A DNA stretch of 64,000 nt from Sinorhizobium garamanticum (GCF_029892065.1 NZ_CP120373.1:3107001-3171000); one strand, 5' to 3'. Shown: positions 8,076 to 17,784, counted from the first letter of the stretch. Notes: generated by a model from the letters alone, not told the origin. Program-made: numbers and translations.

Positions 8076-11000
8076 ATGCCCGACATCGGAGACTGGCTCG
8101 CCAGCATTAGGCTTGAGCGGTATCGCGAAACCTTCTTGAAGAACGGCATCGATCTCGATGTTATCGACGATCTCACCGATGCCGATCTGAAGGAGCTCGG
8201 ACTGTCCCTTGGTGACCGCAGGCGGTTTCTCAGGGCAGCCGCGACCGTGGCTCAGCAGTCGCCGTCTCCGGCGGCGACACCGCATCCCCCTGTTTCCCCA
8301 ATCCACAGCGAGGCGGAACGGAGACAGCTTACGGTAATGTTCTGCGATCTCGTTGGATCGACAGCACTCTCCACACGCCTCGATCCAGAAGACCTGCGGC
8401 AGTCGATCGTCGCGTACCGTGCTTGCACCACCGAGATCGTCGGCCGGTACGACGGCTTCGTTGCCAAGTATATGGGCGACGGCGTCCTCGTATACTTCGG
8501 CTATCCGCAGGCTCACGAGGAGGATGCCGAGCGGGCCGTGAGGGCCGCCCTCGCGGTCGTCGAGGCGGTCGACCGGCTGGATGCGGCAGGCGAACGCTTG
8601 GCTGTTCGGATCGGAATCGCCACTGGCCTGGTCGTGGTGGGCGACATCATTGGCACCGGTGAGGCCGAGGAACGTAGCGTAGTAGGTGAGACGCCGAACC
8701 TAGCGGCCCGCCTGCAGGCGCTCGCCGAGCCCGGCACAGTCGTTATTGCCGAAGCGACGCGCGTGCTGCTGCGGGGCCAGTTCAAGCTCGAGAGCCTCGG
8801 GGTGCGACCGATCAAGGGGTTTGCTGAGGCGGCTGAGACCTTTCGGGTACTCGGCGAAGTGCAGAGCGAGGATCGCTTCGAGGCCGGTCACGCGACCGAC
8901 GTACTACCGCTGGTCGGCCGTGATCAGGAACTCGCACTGTTGGTCGATCGTTGGACTCTGGCCAAGGCCACCGAAGGTCAGGTCGTCCTGCTCGAGGGCG
9001 AGGCCGGAATCGGCAAGTCGCGTCTTGCCTTAGCACTTCGCGAGCGCGTCTTTCGAGAACCACATCTGTTGCGTCGCTACTTCGCCTCACCCTACCACGT
9101 CAACAGCGCGCTTCGTCCGGTAATTGCCCAGCTCGAACAGGAAGCGGGATTTGAACGCGATGATTCATCGGCCGTCAAGCTCGCCAAGCTCCAAGCACTA
9201 CTCGCCGAACAGATGGGTGACGTGAGCGAAGCGATCCCATTGCTGGCAGAGCTTCTCGGAATCCCAAACACCGGCCGCTGCCCAATTCTGAATCTTGCGC
9301 CCCAGCAGCGCAAGAATCGGACCTTCGAAGTATTCATCGCTCAGCTTGCCAGACTGTCTGCAAAGCAGCCGGTGCTCATCGTACTTGAGGACGCGCACTG
9401 GCTGGACGCAAGCAGCCTTGAGCTGTTCGGCTTATTCGTGGACCGCATCCGACAGCTCTCGGTGTTGCTGGTCATTACCTACAGGCCCGAGTTCGTGCCG
9501 CCTTGGCGCAGTTATCCGCACGTGACAAAGGTGGTCCTGAATCGTCTCGACCGGACGCAAGCTCAATCGCTGGTCGGGCAGCTGACCGGTGGAAAGCCAC
9601 TGCCTGTCGGGGTGCTCGATTACGTCCTGGCCAATACCGATGGCGTACCGCTGTACCTTGAGGAGTTGACCAAAACCATGCTCGAATCTGGTCTCCTGGA
9701 AGTGGCCGGCGATCAGTTTGGATTGGCTGCACATATACCGCCGCTGGCGATCCCGGCAACGCTATACGACTCCTTGATGGCCCGTCTCGACCGCCTCGGC
9801 AGGGCTAAGACTGTGGCCCAGATCGGTGCCTGCATCGGGCGCGAGTTCTCCTATGAGTTGATTGCGGCGTTGGCAGTGCTCGATGAGCCAGAGCTGCAGC
9901 GGGGGCTCGATCAACTGGTCGGTACCGAGCTCGTTTTTCGCCGCGGAAGTCCCCCTAAGGCGATCTACAGCTTCAAGCACGCGCTCGTCCGCGATATGGC
10001 ATATCAGTCCCTCCTCAAGAGCTGTCGCCGTGAACTCCATCGTCGTATTGCCCAGGTCTTCGAAGAGCGAGCCCCACATGTCGTGGCCGCCCAGCCGGAA
10101 CTCTTGGCGCATCATCTGACGGAGGCCGGACAGCTGCCGCAAGCAGTCGAGTTCTGGCACCGTGCCGGCGAGCACGCCAATGAGCGGGCGGCGAATGCCG
10201 AGGCCGCCGGCCATTTGGCCAAGGCCCTCGATCTGCTCGCTCAGATGCCCGAGAACCCGGAGCGCATCGAGCATGAGCTGACATTGTTGACCACCCTGGG
10301 GCGAGTGCTTACCGCTGCGAAGGGCTATGGCCACCTGGAGGTCCAGCGCGTCTACAACCGTGCTCGCAACCTGGCGGAGCGGGTCCAAGATACGCCAAAG
10401 CTGTTCCCAGTGATTCTCGGCCTCACCATCCACCACGCAGTGCGGTCTGAGCTTTCCGCGGCGCGGGCTCTCGGCGAACGGCTCTTGGTGTTGGCGCAGC
10501 AAACCTCGGATCCCGTGCTCATGGTGGAAGCGTCCTACGCGCTCGGCATCACCTGCTCCTGGCTTGGCGAATTCGCCTCTGCATGGCAGCACTTCGAACG
10601 CGGGATCAACCAGTACGACATCGCGCAGCACCGGGCGCATCTGGCGCTTTACGGACAGGATGGAGGACCGATCTGCCTGTGCCGCGGCGGCATGGCGCTG
10701 TGGTATCTCGGCTACGACGACCGGGCGCTGGAGCTGATGGACGAGGCGCTCGCCATAACTGCGAAGCTCGGACATTTGTTCAGCCGCGCCTACGTACTGA
10801 CTTGGGCGGCGATTCTGCACGTTCATCGACGGGACGTCGCGAAGGCGCAAGAGGCGGCGGATTTGGCGTCAGCGTTCGCGGTCGAACACGAATTTCCGTT
10901 CTGGCACACCCAAGGGGTCTTCCTGCAGGGGTGGGCGTTGGCCGAACGGGGCCAAGTCACGACAGGCATCGAGCAGTTGCGAGAGGGGATAGCTGGCATG

Positions 11001-11447
11001 CAGGCGATCGGGTCAGGAATGACCGCGCCTTGGGCGATGGGCTTACTCGCGAACGCGTATGGTAAGGCCGATCGTTTTGCTGACGGCAATACCTTGATTG
11101 ACGAGGCGCTTACCATTGTCGCGCGCACCAGCAACCGCTGGTGCGAGGCGGAGCTGCATCGGCTCAAGGGCGAGCTCATTTCATCGCTCTCGGAGCGCGA
11201 TCCAGCCGAAGTCGAGGCGTGCTTCCGCCGTGCCCTTGACGTCGCCCGCATGCAGGATGCCAAAATGTTGGAACTGCGCTCGGCGGTGAGTTTGGCACGG
11301 TTTTGGCGGGCTCAGGGTCTTAGAGCGCAGGTTTGCGAGCTGCTCGCGCCGCTCCTCGGCTGTTTCTCGAAGGGCCACGGGACGCTCGATCTTCAGGACG
11401 CCCAAGCGGTCCTTGAGAGCTGCGGAGGTAGTAAATTGAGCACCTGA
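8076..11447 (+). CDS. SAM-domain / class III nucleotide cyclase / AAA ATPase / helical-repeat regulator
   Basis: A 1123-residue multidomain protein. Residues 1-60 form a sterile alpha motif (DWLASIRLERYRETF..). A class III cyclase homology domain spans about 82-255, with metal-binding aspartates in FCDLVGST (D91) and YMGDGV (D135) and transition-state residues in ETPNLAARLQ (N208, R212). A Ser occupies the usual adenine-recognition Asp position, typical of this subgroup. An AAA/STAND-type ATPase follows, with Walker A GEAGIGKS at 308-315 and a Walker B-like LIVLEDAHWLD segment. The last 500 residues are helical TPR-like repeats. No HTH or membrane segment is seen. This architecture is frequent in rhizobia. 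The predicted output is cAMP under control of the ATPase and repeat modules; the signal is unknown. Confidence 0.9.
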   Translation: MPDIGDWLASIRLERYRETFLKNGIDLDVIDDLTDADLKELGLSLGDRRRFLRAAATVAQQSPSPAATPHPPVSPIHSEAERRQLTVMFCDLVGSTALSTRLDPEDLRQSIVAYRACTTEIVGRYDGFVAKYMGDGVLVYFGYPQAHEEDAERAVRAALAVVEAVDRLDAAGERLAVRIGIATGLVVVGDIIGTGEAEERSVVGETPNLAARLQALAEPGTVVIAEATRVLLRGQFKLESLGVRPIKGFAEAAETFRVLGEVQSEDRFEAGHATDVLPLVGRDQELALLVDRWTLAKATEGQVVLLEGEAGIGKSRLALALRERVFREPHLLRRYFASPYHVNSALRPVIAQLEQEAGFERDDSSAVKLAKLQALLAEQMGDVSEAIPLLAELLGIPNTGRCPILNLAPQQRKNRTFEVFIAQLARLSAKQPVLIVLEDAHWLDASSLELFGLFVDRIRQLSVLLVITYRPEFVPPWRSYPHVTKVVLNRLDRTQAQSLVGQLTGGKPLPVGVLDYVLANTDGVPLYLEELTKTMLESGLLEVAGDQFGLAAHIPPLAIPATLYDSLMARLDRLGRAKTVAQIGACIGREFSYELIAALAVLDEPELQRGLDQLVGTELVFRRGSPPKAIYSFKHALVRDMAYQSLLKSCRRELHRRIAQVFEERAPHVVAAQPELLAHHLTEAGQLPQAVEFWHRAGEHANERAANAEAAGHLAKALDLLAQMPENPERIEHELTLLTTLGRVLTAAKGYGHLEVQRVYNRARNLAERVQDTPKLFPVILGLTIHHAVRSELSAARALGERLLVLAQQTSDPVLMVEASYALGITCSWLGEFASAWQHFERGINQYDIAQHRAHLALYGQDGGPICLCRGGMALWYLGYDDRALELMDEALAITAKLGHLFSRAYVLTWAAILHVHRRDVAKAQEAADLASAFAVEHEFPFWHTQGVFLQGWALAERGQVTTGIEQLREGIAGMQAIGSGMTAPWAMGLLANAYGKADRFADGNTLIDEALTIVARTSNRWCEAELHRLKGELISSLSERDPAEVEACFRRALDVARMQDAKMLELRSAVSLARFWRAQGLRAQVCELLAPLLGCFSKGHGTLDLQDAQAVLESCGGSKLST

Positions 11448-11619
11448 ACACTTGCTCTGCTGCAACGACTTTGTCGCAACTTCCAAATGGAGCGATGTTT
11501 CCGAATCCGACATTGCGATGTCGCACTGCAGGGAGTCACGCAACGACCGCAACCAGCGAGAATCAGACGTCAGCTGAGTGCCGGAAGGAAGGCATTCGTC
11601 GTCGGCAAGAGTACCATTT

Positions 11620-12087
11620 TCAGGAACGCTTGAGTGCGGGGTCGTCGAGCGCCGGATTGTAGAAGAGCGAGAGCGTCAGGCTTCGCGCGATGCGCTCTGC
11701 CGTGGCCATGAACCAGGCCTTCGCGTCATTATCAGGCGCAATGTCGTCAAGCGTCGCGGCAAAGAGAGCCAGCCATTTCGGGAAAAGCTCCGGTGACATG
11801 TTGGCGATGCCCAGATGCGCCTGGACTGGCTTTCCGCCATAGGCGCCGCTGCGGAAGGCAACTACGGACCAGAAGCTCTTCATCTTCTCCATGTGCTCCG
11901 GCCAGCGCCCCGAAAGCCTTGCGTCGAACACGGGCCCGAGCTCCGGATGCGCGCGCACCCGGCCATAAAACGTGTCGACCAGCCGACCGATGAACGCGTC
12001 ATCGATCCCGAGTGCTTTCATTTCCGCTTCCGCGCGTTCGCGGATCGCTGCGGGTTGCGCAGCTCGACCTTGCAATTCGTCGTTCAT
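11620..12087 (-). CDS. Group III truncated hemoglobin
   Basis: This 155-residue protein matches the trHb group III pattern: DTFYGRVRAHPELGPVF for helix B/C, HMEKMKSFWSVVAF for helix E, and AHLGIANM around the likely proximal (F8) histidine. GG..AGGCTATGGA precedes the start at 12087. The family binds heme and probably O2, NO or peroxynitrite in the cytoplasm of proteobacteria. It stands alone between the cyclase gene (convergent) and a RIME half-element. The N-terminal 15 residues are outside the globin core and their start is less certain. Confidence 0.9.
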   Translation of the reverse strand: MNDELQGRAAQPAAIRERAEAEMKALGIDDAFIGRLVDTFYGRVRAHPELGPVFDARLSGRWPEHMEKMKSFWSVVAFRSGAYGGKPVQAHLGIANMSPELFPKWLALFAATLDDIAPDNDAKAWFMATAERIARSLTLSLFYNPALDDPALKRS

Positions 12088-12101
12088 TCCATAGCCTGTT
12101 G

Positions 12102-12160
12102 CCGCAATTCAAAGTGCTACAGCGTCCTTTGCGCGTCTTATCAGACGCGCGGCGCTGTAG
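12102..12160 (+). repeat. Right half of a RIME-like element
   Basis: GCAATTCAAAGTGCTACAGCG, then GCGCGTCTTATCAGACGCGC and GGCGCTGTAG. Only the second palindrome is kept. It begins 15 bp upstream of the truncated hemoglobin start. Confidence 0.75.
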
Positions 12161-12377
12161 GTCGGCCGCCTCTGCGGCCCACGTTATATAGACCTTGCGG
12201 ATCTCGCGCCAAGAGCTGTTGTCAGCATGCCGCTCCTCTCGCAAGCGAAAGGGTTCGCGGCGTAACAGCACCGGTTGCGGAAATGCCGGCTCGGATTGCG
12301 TCGGCCGAATATGCCTGGTTGTGTACGGCCATCCTCGTCAAGTCAGTCGACCTATCGCGCACAGCAGCCCCCATGCA

Positions 12378-12632
12378 CCTCATCCCTGTGCCTGTCACAG
12401 GGATCCAGCCACGGCGCGTCGGCGCCGTGAATGACTTGCTGTTCAGTTGAAGCTGAGGCTTGCAAGCAAGCGGGCCAGAGTCTCTTGCACCCAAGGACTT
12501 GGGCGCGCTGGATTCCTGTGACGAGCACAGGAATGAGGGTAGAAGGAGATGCGTTACCGCACCGCAGCCAACGAGGCAGAAGCTGGCTATCGTCGTGTAC
12601 TGTGGCGTCCGATTGGACGTGCGGCGCTGTAG
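12378..12632. repeat. Mosaic repeat cluster: two CCTGTG palindromes and a GAGGCAG module
   Basis: CATCCCTGTGCCTGTCACAGGGATC lies at 12380-12404 and GATTCCTGTGACGAGCACAGGAAT at 12511-12534. A CCAACGAGGCAGAAGC..ATCGTCGTGTACTGTGG module follows, then a GTCCGATTGGAC..GCGGCGCTGTAG end at 12632. No gene is seen between 12161 and 12694. Confidence 0.7.
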
Positions 12633-12694
12633 GATCTAAGGAGGATGCAGTGGTCTTGCCGACGATGCGACTGCTGCTTTTGTCGACCGACGAC

Positions 12695-12800
12695 TACTGC
12701 ATGATCCCTTAAATCGGATTCGATTTAAGCACAAAATCATGCAGTAATTGAAAGTGCTACAGCGACCTTTGCGCGTCCGATTGGACGCGCGGCGCTGTAG
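12695..12800 (+). repeat. RIME1-like element, complete copy
   Basis: TACTGCATGATCCCTTAAATCG and CGATTTAAGCACAAAATCATG form palindrome 1; CTACAGCG with GCGCGTCCGATTGGACGCGC and CGCTGTAG form palindrome 2. It ends 23 bp before the proC-like start codon. Confidence 0.8.
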
Positions 12801-12823
12801 AAACCGATGGTAAAGGACACCCA

Positions 12824-13594
12824 ATGAAACTCGGCTTCATCGGCACCGGCGCGCTCGCATCCGCGATTGTTACCGGGCTAAAATCGCTCGCGGATAATTC
12901 CGTAACCGTTCTCCTGTCGCCTCGGAATGCGGAGATCGCCACTGGGCTGGCTTCCCGCTATCCGGACGTGCATGTTGCAGCCGATAATCAGGCGGTTCTC
13001 GACAATTGCGACACGATCATGCTCGCGGTTCGGCCGCAGGTTGCGCATGACGTGCTTTCTAAACTGCGGTTCCGGCCGGACCATCACGTCGTCAGCCTGA
13101 TCGCCACGCTGTCCCGTGAGGAAATTGCGGCTTTGACCGCGCCTGCGGAAAAGGTGACGAAAGCCCTTCCCATGCCCATGATCGCCTACGGGCAGGGCGC
13201 GACAATCATCTTGCCGCCCGATCCGGGCATGGCCGCCTTGTTCGGCAAGCTGGGAAAGGCGATCGAGGTCGAGGATTCAGCCGAATTCGACGCACTGAGC
13301 GTCGCGACCGCGACCTATGCCACCTATTTCAAGTACCTCGATACGATCCATGGATGGCTGAAAGACCACGGCGTTGGAGAGGCGAGGGCGCGCGACTACA
13401 TCGCCACCCTGTTCAAGGCACTCGCGCATGCACCGGAAACGGCGCCGGATGCGGGCTTCATGCATCTGGCGGAAGAATACGCAACGCGCGGCGGCCTCAA
13501 CGAGCAGATCTTGCGCGAACTGACGGACCACAGGGTATTCGATCATTTCGCGCAGAGCCTGGATGGCGTGCATCGGCGTATTCTGAAATCTTGA
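12824..13594 (+). CDS. ProC-like pyrroline-5-carboxylate reductase family protein
   Basis: This 256-residue protein has an N-terminal Rossmann fold (MKLGFIGTGALASAIVTGL, GxGxxA nucleotide motif) and a C-terminal helical dimerisation domain. In true ProC the C-terminal domain is shorter and carries a GS(G/S)PAY motif; here the aligned section reads FDALSVATATYATYFKYL, so the proline-synthesis residues are not conserved. It is best called a ProC-like NADP-dependent reductase of unknown substrate. AAAGGACACCCA precedes ATG 12824. A RIME copy lies directly upstream. It is probably monocistronic. Confidence 0.75.
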   Translation: MKLGFIGTGALASAIVTGLKSLADNSVTVLLSPRNAEIATGLASRYPDVHVAADNQAVLDNCDTIMLAVRPQVAHDVLSKLRFRPDHHVVSLIATLSREEIAALTAPAEKVTKALPMPMIAYGQGATIILPPDPGMAALFGKLGKAIEVEDSAEFDALSVATATYATYFKYLDTIHGWLKDHGVGEARARDYIATLFKALAHAPETAPDAGFMHLAEEYATRGGLNEQILRELTDHRVFDHFAQSLDGVHRRILKS

Positions 13595-13780
13595 GCGGTG
13601 GGCGAAACGCTGCAAAGGACCGCCGGAGCCTCGGCTCTTGGGCGCTTTAGGCGCGTGCTAAAGACGAAATTATGGACGGCTGGCGTCACGCATTTAGAGT
13701 GATACCCGATCTGATTGGATCGTTTTGGAAACCGCTGAGGTTCGCGCGTCGCAGCCTCTCCGAGCCATCCGGGGGAGATG

Positions 13781-13959
13781 CACCCCCCTCTGCCCTGCCG
13801 GGCATCTCCCCCACAAGGAGGGAGATTGGCAAGCTGCGGGCTCTCCATTTCCTCGCCTCGATAATGCCAGCCTCGCTGCGGGACGCGGCGGTGGTGCACG
13901 GCAATGCCTCCTCGATCTCCCCCCTTGTGGGGGAGATGCCCGGCAGGGCAGAGGGGGGT
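13781..13959. repeat. Pair of facing GC-rich repeats (CTGCCCTGCCGGGCATCTCC type)
   Basis: A 45-bp unit at 13781-13829 and its inverse at 13913-13959 face each other across 84 bp. Both contain CCCCTCTGCCCTGCCGGGCA and the CTCCCCC..GGGGGAG arm. The same pair is found near 60935-61097, where an insertion element interrupts it. No gene is visible in 13595-14183. Confidence 0.8.
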
Positions 13960-14183
13960 ATTCCCGTGTCCTGATTTTCGCGATCTAGGGTCGCCTAACT
14001 CCCCCGAAAGGTGAACGCCTTCTGAGAAGAGGCTCAACCGCTCCTTGTCGTGGAGTGATGCCGAACGGTCACACCTTCAGCCTTCCTCGATGCCGAAGAA
14101 GCACCTTGTCTTCTCCCGCCGCACGTTCGTCAAATTCCTCCCCGTCTGGTTGTGTGACAGTTTCATGACAGGGAGCAGAAGCA

Positions 14184-14852
14184 ATGAGCCGCGAGAATGT
14201 CGCGTTTGTCTGTTCGGTAGCCGCCGGCGTCGCCTTGCTCTTCATGATCGGTCTTTCCCGGCCTGACTTGCTGGTCGAGGACAACCTCGTGGAAAGTCTA
14301 GGCGCCTTGGGTTTTGCCACGGCATCTCTGCTCGCATTGGGAACGGCCATTCGAAGGCGCGCATCCTTGTCCTCAACTGAGAAGAGCATCCTTGTCGGCA
14401 CCAGCGGATTGTGTTCGATACTGTTCCTCAGCGAGATCAGTTTCGGCGCCCGCATGCTTCGTCTGCAGATGCCGACAATGCGTGGCGGGGGCGAGTTCGA
14501 CGGCGGCCACGACATCGTCATCGTGGCCTCCCGGCTATTGAGAGACTCAGGCCCCATCGGCTACCTTGCGGCGGCAGCTGGGGCGCTGCTTCTCCTGACC
14601 CTCGCGACTGTGCTTCTTCAAACGTATCGACAAAAGGTCCACGCGATGCTGCGTCAAATTCTCGCGAGGGCGTTTGAATGCCGCTTGGCGCTGGCGGTCG
14701 CTATGCTCGCGAGTGCCGTAACGCTCGATCTCGTAACGTCATACAAGGCAGGAATCCTGGAAGAGGTCCTCGAGTTCGGCGCCAGCGGCGTATTGATCCT
14801 TGCCATCATCGCATTTCGGCGCGAAACGGGAAGCAAGGTGGTCGCACACTAG
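14184..14852 (+). CDS. Hypothetical six-TM membrane protein
   Basis: This 222-residue protein starts at ATG 14184 with GGGAGCAGAAGCA upstream. About six hydrophobic helices can be drawn: near residues 7-25, 38-56, 74-92, 120-142, 160-180 and 188-208. Between helices 3 and 4 is a polar loop with MRGGGEFDGGHD. No domain was recognised, and neighbours give no hint. It is flanked by a repeat and by the RIME copy at 14857, 5 bp after the stop. Confidence 0.7.
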   Translation: MSRENVAFVCSVAAGVALLFMIGLSRPDLLVEDNLVESLGALGFATASLLALGTAIRRRASLSSTEKSILVGTSGLCSILFLSEISFGARMLRLQMPTMRGGGEFDGGHDIVIVASRLLRDSGPIGYLAAAAGALLLLTLATVLLQTYRQKVHAMLRQILARAFECRLALAVAMLASAVTLDLVTSYKAGILEEVLEFGASGVLILAIIAFRRETGSKVVAH

Positions 14853-14856
14853 AGAC

Positions 14857-14955
14857 TACTGCACGTTTCCTTCAATCGACCTCGATTTAAGGACAAGGAC
14901 ATGCAGCAATTCAAAGTGCTACAGCGTCCTTGCGCGCCTGATAAGGCGCGCGGCT
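14857..14955 (+). repeat. RIME1-like element with a shortened right end
   Basis: TACTGCACGTTTCCTTCAATCG pairs with CGATTTAAGGACAAGGACATG; then ATTCAAAGTGCTACAGCG and GCGCGCCTGATAAGGCGCGC follow. The terminal GCGCTGTAG is cut to GGCTG. It starts right after the membrane-protein stop codon. Confidence 0.75.
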
Positions 14956-15150
14956 GGCAATTGTCAATTTCATGATTTTCTTCGCAAAAGTAGCGCACCA
15001 GGCCGGTGGGAGGTCCGGCTTCACCTTCTCCGATTGCGGCGGTGCCGTAGCGTCGCAAGCGTCCGGTGGAGGGCGCCAATGGCCTGCGTGCCTCGCGGTG
15101 TGGTAAGGTCCGCCTTCGGTCCGACTGGAGAGTGCCATCTGGAGAGAGCC

Positions 15151-15957
15151 ATGACGGGTGCATCGACGTTCAACGCCAGCACTGGTGACGGTTATGAGCT
15201 GCAGATGGGGCGTTGGAGCCGCCGGCTTGCTGTTCCATTTCTGGCATTCGCCGGGGCTTCGAGCGGTGAACGCGTGCTGGACGTCGGCTGCGGCACCGGT
15301 AGCCTGACGTTTCTATTGTCCGAGCGACCCGACCTCGAAGCGATCTGCGGGATAGACTACGCCCCGCCCTACATCGAACACGCGACCCGCAGCAACTCGG
15401 ATCCGCGCGTCTCCTTCCGCGTCGGCGACGCATGCGCTCTGCCTTTCCCCGACGCGGCGTTCGACCGGGTTCTGTCGCTCCTGATGCTCCACTTCGTCTC
15501 CGAGCCGCATCGGGCCGTGGCGGAGATGCGCCGCGTCGCGCGGCCGGGAGTGACGGTCGCGGCCACCGTATGGGACGCGCGCGGCGGCTTTGTTGCCGGT
15601 CGCCTATTCCTGGATACCGCGGCTGCGCTCGATCCCACCGCTGGATTGCTTCGGGCGCGCGCCTGCACGCGTCCGATGACCCGGCCGGGCGAACTGGAAT
15701 CGGCCTGGCGCCAAGCCGGCCTTGCCGAGGTCGAGACGGCAGAGCTTGCGATACGCATGGAGTTCGCTTCCTTCGACGACTACTGGGCGCCATACCTCGG
15801 CAAGGATGGGCCGGGCGCCGAATATGTCGCGACACTCGATGAGCAGGCACGCACAAGTCTGCGCGATGCGGTGCGTTCTGCTTACCTCGACGGTGACGTC
15901 GATGGTCCACGATCCTACATGGCGGTCGCCTGGGCCGTGAAGGGAATCGTGTCCTGA
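15151..15957 (+). CDS. Class I SAM-dependent methyltransferase
   Basis: A 268-residue enzyme starting at ATG 15151, with CTGGAGAGAGCC upstream; the longer frame to 14800 runs back through the RIME copy. Motif I is VLDVGCGTGSLTFL near residue 42, motif II is GIDYAPPYIEHA, and GDACALPFPDAAFDRVLSLL matches Methyltransf_11/UbiE-type enzymes. The C-terminal 100 residues, containing SFDDYWAPYLGKDGP, form a lid-like extension seen in many small-molecule methyltransferases of Rhizobiales. Substrate unknown; cytoplasmic. Monocistronic. Confidence 0.88.
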   Translation: MTGASTFNASTGDGYELQMGRWSRRLAVPFLAFAGASSGERVLDVGCGTGSLTFLLSERPDLEAICGIDYAPPYIEHATRSNSDPRVSFRVGDACALPFPDAAFDRVLSLLMLHFVSEPHRAVAEMRRVARPGVTVAATVWDARGGFVAGRLFLDTAAALDPTAGLLRARACTRPMTRPGELESAWRQAGLAEVETAELAIRMEFASFDDYWAPYLGKDGPGAEYVATLDEQARTSLRDAVRSAYLDGDVDGPRSYMAVAWAVKGIVS

Positions 15958-16028
15958 GCCCACGGAGCGCGCATATACTCGATCGGTTCCCTGTGCATGA
16001 TAGAGGCGAGGGCGGGGCACACTGACTC

Positions 16029-16058
16029 CTCATTCCCGTGCTCGTCACAGGAGATTCC
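16029..16058. repeat. CCTGTG-type palindrome, single unit
   Basis: CATTCCCGTGCTCGTCACAGG is a diverged copy of the ATTCCTGTGACAAGCACAGGAAT family, lying between the methyltransferase stop and the accessory patch. No gene is visible in 15958-16393. Confidence 0.55.
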
Positions 16059-16393
16059 AGCCGGTCACACGCGAAAAAAGCGATGAAATCAATGGCGACG
16101 GCGCTCGAAAGCGGCTTCGGGGTAACACTGAGGGTAAATCAAAAAAAGCTGTGGAAAAACGGCCGCTTAGCCGAAAATCCGCGTAAGCGGTAACCTCGTC
16201 CCGCCTCTTTCGAGGCCGGGGCGGCGCAGTCAGTTTCCATGCATTGACGACTCGCGCCACCTTTGCGATCTCGACCCTCTCTTCTACCGACGCGCAACCC
16301 CAATTGTTCTTGGATAGCATGTTAAGACAGCATGGCTTGAAACTTAACGCGACTCGCATAAGCTGGCTCAACCTAAGAGGGAGGGCTGGAATT

Positions 16394-16702
16394 TTGGCAT
16401 TAACGACCAAGGACGCATCAGTAATTCTCGGCATGGTCGCGAGGGGCGACAAACGCCATGACATCGCTGCATGGTACGGTGAAAATCAGGCGCGTATCGC
16501 TGAAGTCGAACAGGGTGCTTACGGTAACTTGACCGCTGCACCGGCCAACGTGTTGCCGCCGAAGGGTGCTCCGGGGCCGAAGGGTCGTCGTCTTAGAAGC
16601 AAGGTCATGAAGGCCGTGGAGGCACTGGAAGGCAATGACACCGCGACAGCGTTGCAACTCTTGAAAGACGGCTTAGCAGACTTTGCAAAGAACGAGGCTT
16701 AG
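16394..16702 (+). CDS. Small HTH-like conserved protein
   Basis: TTG 16394 is taken as the start because GAGGGAGG lies 9 bases upstream and residues from there are protein-like: LTTKDASVILGMVARGDKR, HDIAAWYGENQARIAEVEQG. The 102-residue product has a helix-turn-helix-like N-terminal half of the kind repeatedly seen in Rhizobiales (ARGDKxHDIAxWxGxNxxRI), a Pro-rich hinge and a helical C-terminus. An in-frame ATG lies further upstream at 16319. It probably binds DNA or RNA; function unknown. It is the first gene of a lower-GC stretch containing the HEPN-like gene and an adenine methyltransferase. Confidence 0.6.
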   Translation: MALTTKDASVILGMVARGDKRHDIAAWYGENQARIAEVEQGAYGNLTAAPANVLPPKGAPGPKGRRLRSKVMKAVEALEGNDTATALQLLKDGLADFAKNEA

Positions 16703-16965
16703 AAGCTTGCTACCACCACAGACTTCGGCTTGGGAGGTGGACTGCCGTCGTTCGCACTCTCGATTACTACGGGCAGAATGCGGACAAAGCCGGTCATTCG
16801 ATGCGACTGAGCAGGCGACCCGCGTGGTTGCCGCACTGATCGGCGCGACGGGCGGAAAAGCCGCCCTTTGGCGGTGTGGCATTGTGCACGCGGCATCCGC
16901 ACAAAGCCGTTGACCGCAGGCGCGGATTTTTCAGGGGTTTGCATAAGTTGAGCGGTGAGGGGCGC

Positions 16966-17784
16966 ATGTCTGAAAGAACCAGGAAGTTTTCAGATGAGCT
17001 GGATAAGCTCATTGAGGACGGCCAAATGCTGTCCTGGGCGATGGAATACGATTGCAAGCCGGACCAGTTTAGGGAGGTTTACCTAAAGTTATTCAATGGA
17101 GATGAAACGAAACTGAAGTCGCTCCTAAAGAAACTGCCAAACTTTAGAAGCGAGTATCAAGCTTGGTACTCGAAAGCGCATGCCGTGATAAAGCAGGTGA
17201 TGCCCGACAGACTTTCTGACTTCATATCGTATTTTGATGTCCCCAAGGGGCGGAAGGCCATCACGTTCCAGAATTACATGATCCGCGACTACCTGCAGGG
17301 GCTAAATGTAACGCGTGGATGGCAGAAGGACGTCGTTGCGGACGGTAGTGCTGCGATTCCCGAGTTCACTCAACAGCTTAACATGGTGAAGGCTGCCAAG
17401 GCTACGCTTGATTCCACTTTGATGGACCTCAAGGCCGTACTGCAAGCCGATCTGTTTGACACCGAGATTGAGACTGCAGGGGTCTTGGCGAAGGCTGGGT
17501 ATTTGCGGGCAGCTGGCGCTATTTGCGGGGTGGTTATCGAAAAACACCTTCTGCACGTTTGCGACGTTCACAACGTGACCGTGCGCAAGAGGAATCCGGG
17601 CATTTCGGACCTGAGCCAATTGCTTAGGGATGCAGACGTAACCACGGTGCCACAGTGGCGGTTCATTCAGCACCTCGCTGACATTCGGAATATCTGTGAC
17701 CATGCAAAGGGGCGCGAACCTACGAAAGAGGAAATCGACGATCTGGTGGCCGGGGCAGAAAAGGTGCTTAAGACGATCTTCTGA
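16966..17784 (+). CDS. HEPN-like domain protein with RX4H motif
   Basis: A 272-residue cytoplasmic protein; the start at ATG 16966 has GAGGGGC upstream. The N-terminal half, from FSDELDKLIEDGQML through YQAWYSKAHAVIKQVMPDR and NYMIRDYLQGLNVTR, matches a common pattern of uncharacterised bacterial proteins, often in defence-rich regions. The C-terminal 110 residues are helical and contain RNICDH, the RX4H pattern of HEPN ribonucleases, within QWRFIQHLADIRNICDHAKG. HEPN domains cleave RNA or pair with nucleotidyltransferases in toxin-antitoxin and abortive infection systems. No nucleotidyltransferase partner is adjacent. Base composition is lower in G+C than the neighbours. Function is inferred from the motif only. 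Confidence 0.6.
   Translation: MSERTRKFSDELDKLIEDGQMLSWAMEYDCKPDQFREVYLKLFNGDETKLKSLLKKLPNFRSEYQAWYSKAHAVIKQVMPDRLSDFISYFDVPKGRKAITFQNYMIRDYLQGLNVTRGWQKDVVADGSAAIPEFTQQLNMVKAAKATLDSTLMDLKAVLQADLFDTEIETAGVLAKAGYLRAAGAICGVVIEKHLLHVCDVHNVTVRKRNPGISDLSQLLRDADVTTVPQWRFIQHLADIRNICDHAKGREPTKEEIDDLVAGAEKVLKTIF

Noticed and set aside
9762..10850. 362-codon minus-strand frame inside the cyclase gene
   Set aside because: Shadow of the multidomain plus-strand protein; no family similarity.
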